Positions 61,995 to 64,000 of a stretch of DNA of 64,000 nt are shown piece after piece. A model generated the notes under the pieces. The model had not been told where the DNA came from and ran no database searches. It was given only the letters and a program-made list of their open reading frames with translations. The stretch is from Streptococcus ictaluri 707-05 (GTDB lineage: Bacteria > Bacillota > Bacilli > Lactobacillales > Streptococcaceae): positions 1-64,000 of the forward strand of contig NZ_AEUX02000003.1 of assembly GCF_000188015.2 (NCBI RefSeq), given 5' to 3'. Position numbers and translations under genes: made by a program. The first letter of the stretch is position 1. Every line of letters starts with the position of its first letter.

Positions 61995-62307
61995 GTCTCA
62001 AACTCCCTTCAATTATCCCATCTAGGGCTTCTTTATAGCTATTCCACTCTTCTTTCAGATAAACAAGCTGAGCTTGTCCTAGGGAGGTAATAGCATAGTA
62101 CTTACGTTTACGACCTTGATGTTCTTGACTATAAGTTGTTAAAAAACCTGATTTATCCAATTTTTTTAAAATAGGATAAAGGGTAGATTCTTTGATATTG
62201 GCTACTAATTTAATTGTTTGGCTAATATCATAACCATAAGAATCGTTTTTTTGAACAATAGATAAAATCAAAAATTCAATCAAGGTAGCTGATACTGGAA
62301 AATACAT
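61981..62307 (-). CDS. PadR-family transcriptional regulator
   Basis: A 108-residue winged-helix regulator: IEFLILSIVQKNDSYGYDIS, TLYPILKKLDKSGFL and the RKRKYYAITSLG wing are characteristic PadR features. It is the first gene of the padR-DUF1700-DUF4097 unit and probably represses that operon. A dyad-like TATATATAAT...ATATAAAG region lies just upstream (62325-62349). Confidence 0.92.
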   Translation of the reverse strand: MYFPVSATLIEFLILSIVQKNDSYGYDISQTIKLVANIKESTLYPILKKLDKSGFLTTYSQEHQGRKRKYYAITSLGQAQLVYLKEEWNSYKEALDGIIEGSLRHDKD

Positions 62308-62494
62308 ATCTTACTCCTTTATATATAATTATTTTACATATAAAGTATATGCCTTATCATTTGACTTGTCAATGCTTATCGTTAAAAAATTTGTTTTAGA
62401 AGGTGATTAAACACTAGGATACTTAGTTGACCAAAAGAACTTAATTTTATACTATAAAGAAGATTAATCAAATCATATGTAAAGAGGATAACAG

Positions 62495-63136
62495 ATGCGC
62501 AACTTAATTGAGAAATATCAACCTAAACCCATAGGAGAAAAAAGGCGCTATGCGGTTTTTATTCCCTTGATTTGGGAAAATAATGATTGGCATCTTCTAT
62601 ATGAAATCAGGAGTCAGCAGATCTCACAACCAGGTGAGGTCTCTTTTCCAGGGGGACGTGTAGAAGTAGGAGAAACATATCAAGAAGCGGCTGTTCGTGA
62701 AACGATGGAGGAATTAGCTATTTCATCAGATGCGATTGACCTTTGGGGCGAGATTGATTATTCAGTCCAGAGTCAAAGAACGATTCACTGCTTTGTTGGC
62801 CAATTAATGATTGATGATTGGCGTTTACTCAAATCAAACGATGAAGTAGAATGTTTTTTTACGGTGCCATTGTCACAACTAAGAAAACAAAAACCCGTTT
62901 ATTATGACCTACACTCACAACCCATAAAAACGCCTAGTTTTCCATTTGATCGTATTCGAAATGGCATCAAATACCCTTTTAAAAATCAGCAGTATGCGAT
63001 TCCCTTTTATGAACAATTTGATCATCTGATCTGGGGAATGACTGCACAGTTTACCAAATGTTTAACCGATATTCTAAATGATGAATCAATTGCAAAGAAA
63101 AACCCCTTAGATATTGAAAAATCTAAGGGGAGATAG
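62495..63136 (+). CDS. Nudix hydrolase (CoA pyrophosphatase-like)
   Basis: 213 residues. The Nudix box is complete in GGRVEVGETYQEAAVRETME plus ELAI, and the preceding IRSQQISQPGEVSFPGG segment resembles the UPF0035 motif of CoA-pyrophosphatases. The family hydrolyses CoA or related compounds; specificity here is only inferred. GAGG precedes the ATG. Its 3' end contains the terminator for the converging DUF368 gene. Confidence 0.85.
   Translation: MRNLIEKYQPKPIGEKRRYAVFIPLIWENNDWHLLYEIRSQQISQPGEVSFPGGRVEVGETYQEAAVRETMEELAISSDAIDLWGEIDYSVQSQRTIHCFVGQLMIDDWRLLKSNDEVECFFTVPLSQLRKQKPVYYDLHSQPIKTPSFPFDRIRNGIKYPFKNQQYAIPFYEQFDHLIWGMTAQFTKCLTDILNDESIAKKNPLDIEKSKGR
63098..63132 (-). terminator. Terminator of the DUF368 gene, inside the Nudix 3' end
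   Basis: On the minus strand CCCCTTAGAT and ATCTAAGGGG enclose TTTTTCAAT, followed by TTTTTC. It lies within the last codons of the opposite Nudix gene. Confidence 0.75.
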
Positions 63137-63182
63137 AGCACTAGTTTGTTGGCGTCAACTTTTTGTCAACGACCTGTAAAGG

Positions 63183-64000
63183 TTATTTGTATTTTTCTTC
63201 TAATTGACTCATCCAAAGTCCGAGCCAAATACCAAGAGCAAATAACACAAGGGCCATAAGCCAGGTTAAGATACCTGCATGACTGTAGGAAATAGACTCC
63301 GGACTACTACTATTTGGGATAAGAATTAATAGCGTGCTGGATAATACAATACCAATGATAAAGTGGTAGACTTTTGAATGATGGTGCTGTAAAGCATAAT
63401 CCATACTTTTAGAAAAAGCCAAGATTGCTAGGACTCCTCCGATAGCAATAGGTAAGAAAGTCCCTAATAAATCCAAAGATTTGAACCCTATTAACATAGG
63501 ACCATAGAGTCCTAAGATAAGTAAGAGATTTGACGGGCTTAGTCCAGGGACAAGTATTCCTAAAGCAATTAAGGCACCTGCTAAAACAAAGGTTAAAAAG
63601 TTAGCTGGTAAGGTACCGATTAAATCATTTAAGAAGTATAGACCTAGTCCCGAAATAACAAAGGTAAGGACTAGCCATAGCCAGTCAGCTTTGTCTCTTT
63701 GAGACTGCTTGGTTGACTCCTTAATCAGACTAGGAATAGTGCCGACAATAGCACCAGCAAATCCCCATAAGACGATAACTTGATAGTGCTTAAGTAAAAA
63801 CTCAACGGGGAAAGAAAAGAGAGCAATACCTAAAATACCACCAATTCCTACTGGTAAGAAAAATAAGACATTTTCAATAAAGTTATCCCTCATATGAGCT
63901 AAGAAGGAAATCATTCGCTCATAGATTCCTAAAATGGCTGCGAGAACACCACCGGATACACCAGGTAAAATAAAACCTAGTGCAATAATCATGCCCTTAA
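63183..64000 (-). CDS. DUF368 membrane protein (5' end beyond window)
   Basis: At least 269 residues with about eight or nine hydrophobic helices, beginning in the window with KGMIIALGFILPGVSGGVLA, which is the family's first-helix signature. The frame is open to the right edge through the codons for Lys-Gly before Met, and DUF368 proteins normally have some residues ahead of this motif, so the true start is outside. A second similar motif, LGILVPGLSPSNLLLILG, suggests an internal repeat. Homologues include polyprenyl-phosphate transporters (PopT type), so a role in lipid carrier recycling is possible. Confidence 0.85.
   Translation of the reverse strand, partial: KGMIIALGFILPGVSGGVLAAILGIYERMISFLAHMRDNFIENVLFFLPVGIGGILGIALFSFPVEFLLKHYQVIVLWGFAGAIVGTIPSLIKESTKQSQRDKADWLWLVLTFVISGLGLYFLNDLIGTLPANFLTFVLAGALIALGILVPGLSPSNLLLILGLYGPMLIGFKSLDLLGTFLPIAIGGVLAILAFSKSMDYALQHHHSKVYHFIIGIVLSSTLLILIPNSSSPESISYSHAGILTWLMALVLFALGIWLGLWMSQLEEKYK

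Overview
This window comes from the replication-origin region of a low-GC Gram-positive chromosome. Gene order (dnaA-dnaN, DUF951, ychF, pth, mfd, rqcP, divIC, tilS, hpt, ftsH on one side; parB, htrA, rlmH on the other), an ECF/rodZ/pgsA block, a CiaR-type box before htrA and an IS30-family element all point to a Streptococcus, most likely of the pyogenic group. The species cannot be fixed from the sequence alone. Most genes are ordinary housekeeping genes; the accessory interest lies in insertion sequences, regulatory sites and an unusual density of broken genes.

Layout. 1-1047: the promoter end of an IS30-family element running off the left edge. 1138-18805, all on the minus strand: an amino-acid permease, then ftsH, hpt, tilS, a serine-hydrolase-like protein, a 44-residue small ORF, divIC, rqcP, a MurJ/SpoVB-like flippase, mfd, pth, ychF, a membrane-anchored XRE regulator, a DUF951 gene, dnaN and dnaA. 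18806-19038: the main oriC cluster of DnaA boxes, with further boxes between dnaA and dnaN and upstream of htrA. 19039-21104: parB and htrA. 21314-23579: rlmH, a parS-like site, tRNA-Arg, a second IS30 copy (inverted relative to the first, with a frameshifted transposase), tRNA-Glu and tRNA-Asn. 23694-28928: yfhO, an ABC-F ATPase and yitT. 29025-33655: promoter plus tryptophan T-box and trpS, a second membrane-anchored XRE regulator, guaB and a GlcU-type transporter. 33705-41963: recF/yaaA on the minus strand, then two M16 peptidase-like genes, rodZ, pgsA, ecfA1-ecfA2-ecfT. 42186-46420: a secreted lysozyme-like protein, a HAD phosphatase, the serine dehydratase pair (alpha subunit frameshifted) and mnmA. 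46481-47442: an intact IS982-type element with a 7-bp target duplication. 47699-55235: Nudix, mnmG, gdpP, rplI, dnaB, veg and rpsD with a long leader. 55494-61410: a run of consecutive broken loci. 61407-64000: DUF1700, padR, Nudix and a DUF368 protein cut by the right edge.

How the genes fit together. The core encodes replication initiation (DnaA, clamp, RecF, DnaB helicase), origin segregation (ParB and two identical parS-like sites), translation and RNA modification (TilS, MnmA, MnmG, RlmH, Pth, TrpS, RpsD, RplI, RqcP), envelope and division functions (DivIC, RodZ, PgsA, flippase, YfhO), proteostasis (FtsH, HtrA) and nucleotide metabolism (Hpt, GuaB, GdpP).

I did not find a clear new multi-gene system. 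The strongest unusual signals are: (i) five neighbouring decayed loci between 55.5 and 61.4 kb (lipoprotein, fumarate-reductase-like flavoprotein, TetR remnant, YhgE/Pip, DUF4097) plus a frameshifted sdaAA at 43.5-44.4 kb, a pattern expected of a genome undergoing reductive adaptation; (ii) two near-identical inverted IS30 copies bracketing a 21-kb segment containing oriC; (iii) parS-like, CiaR-like, Rex-like and r-protein-leader candidates. All lesions were read by eye, so homopolymer lesions could be sequencing errors.
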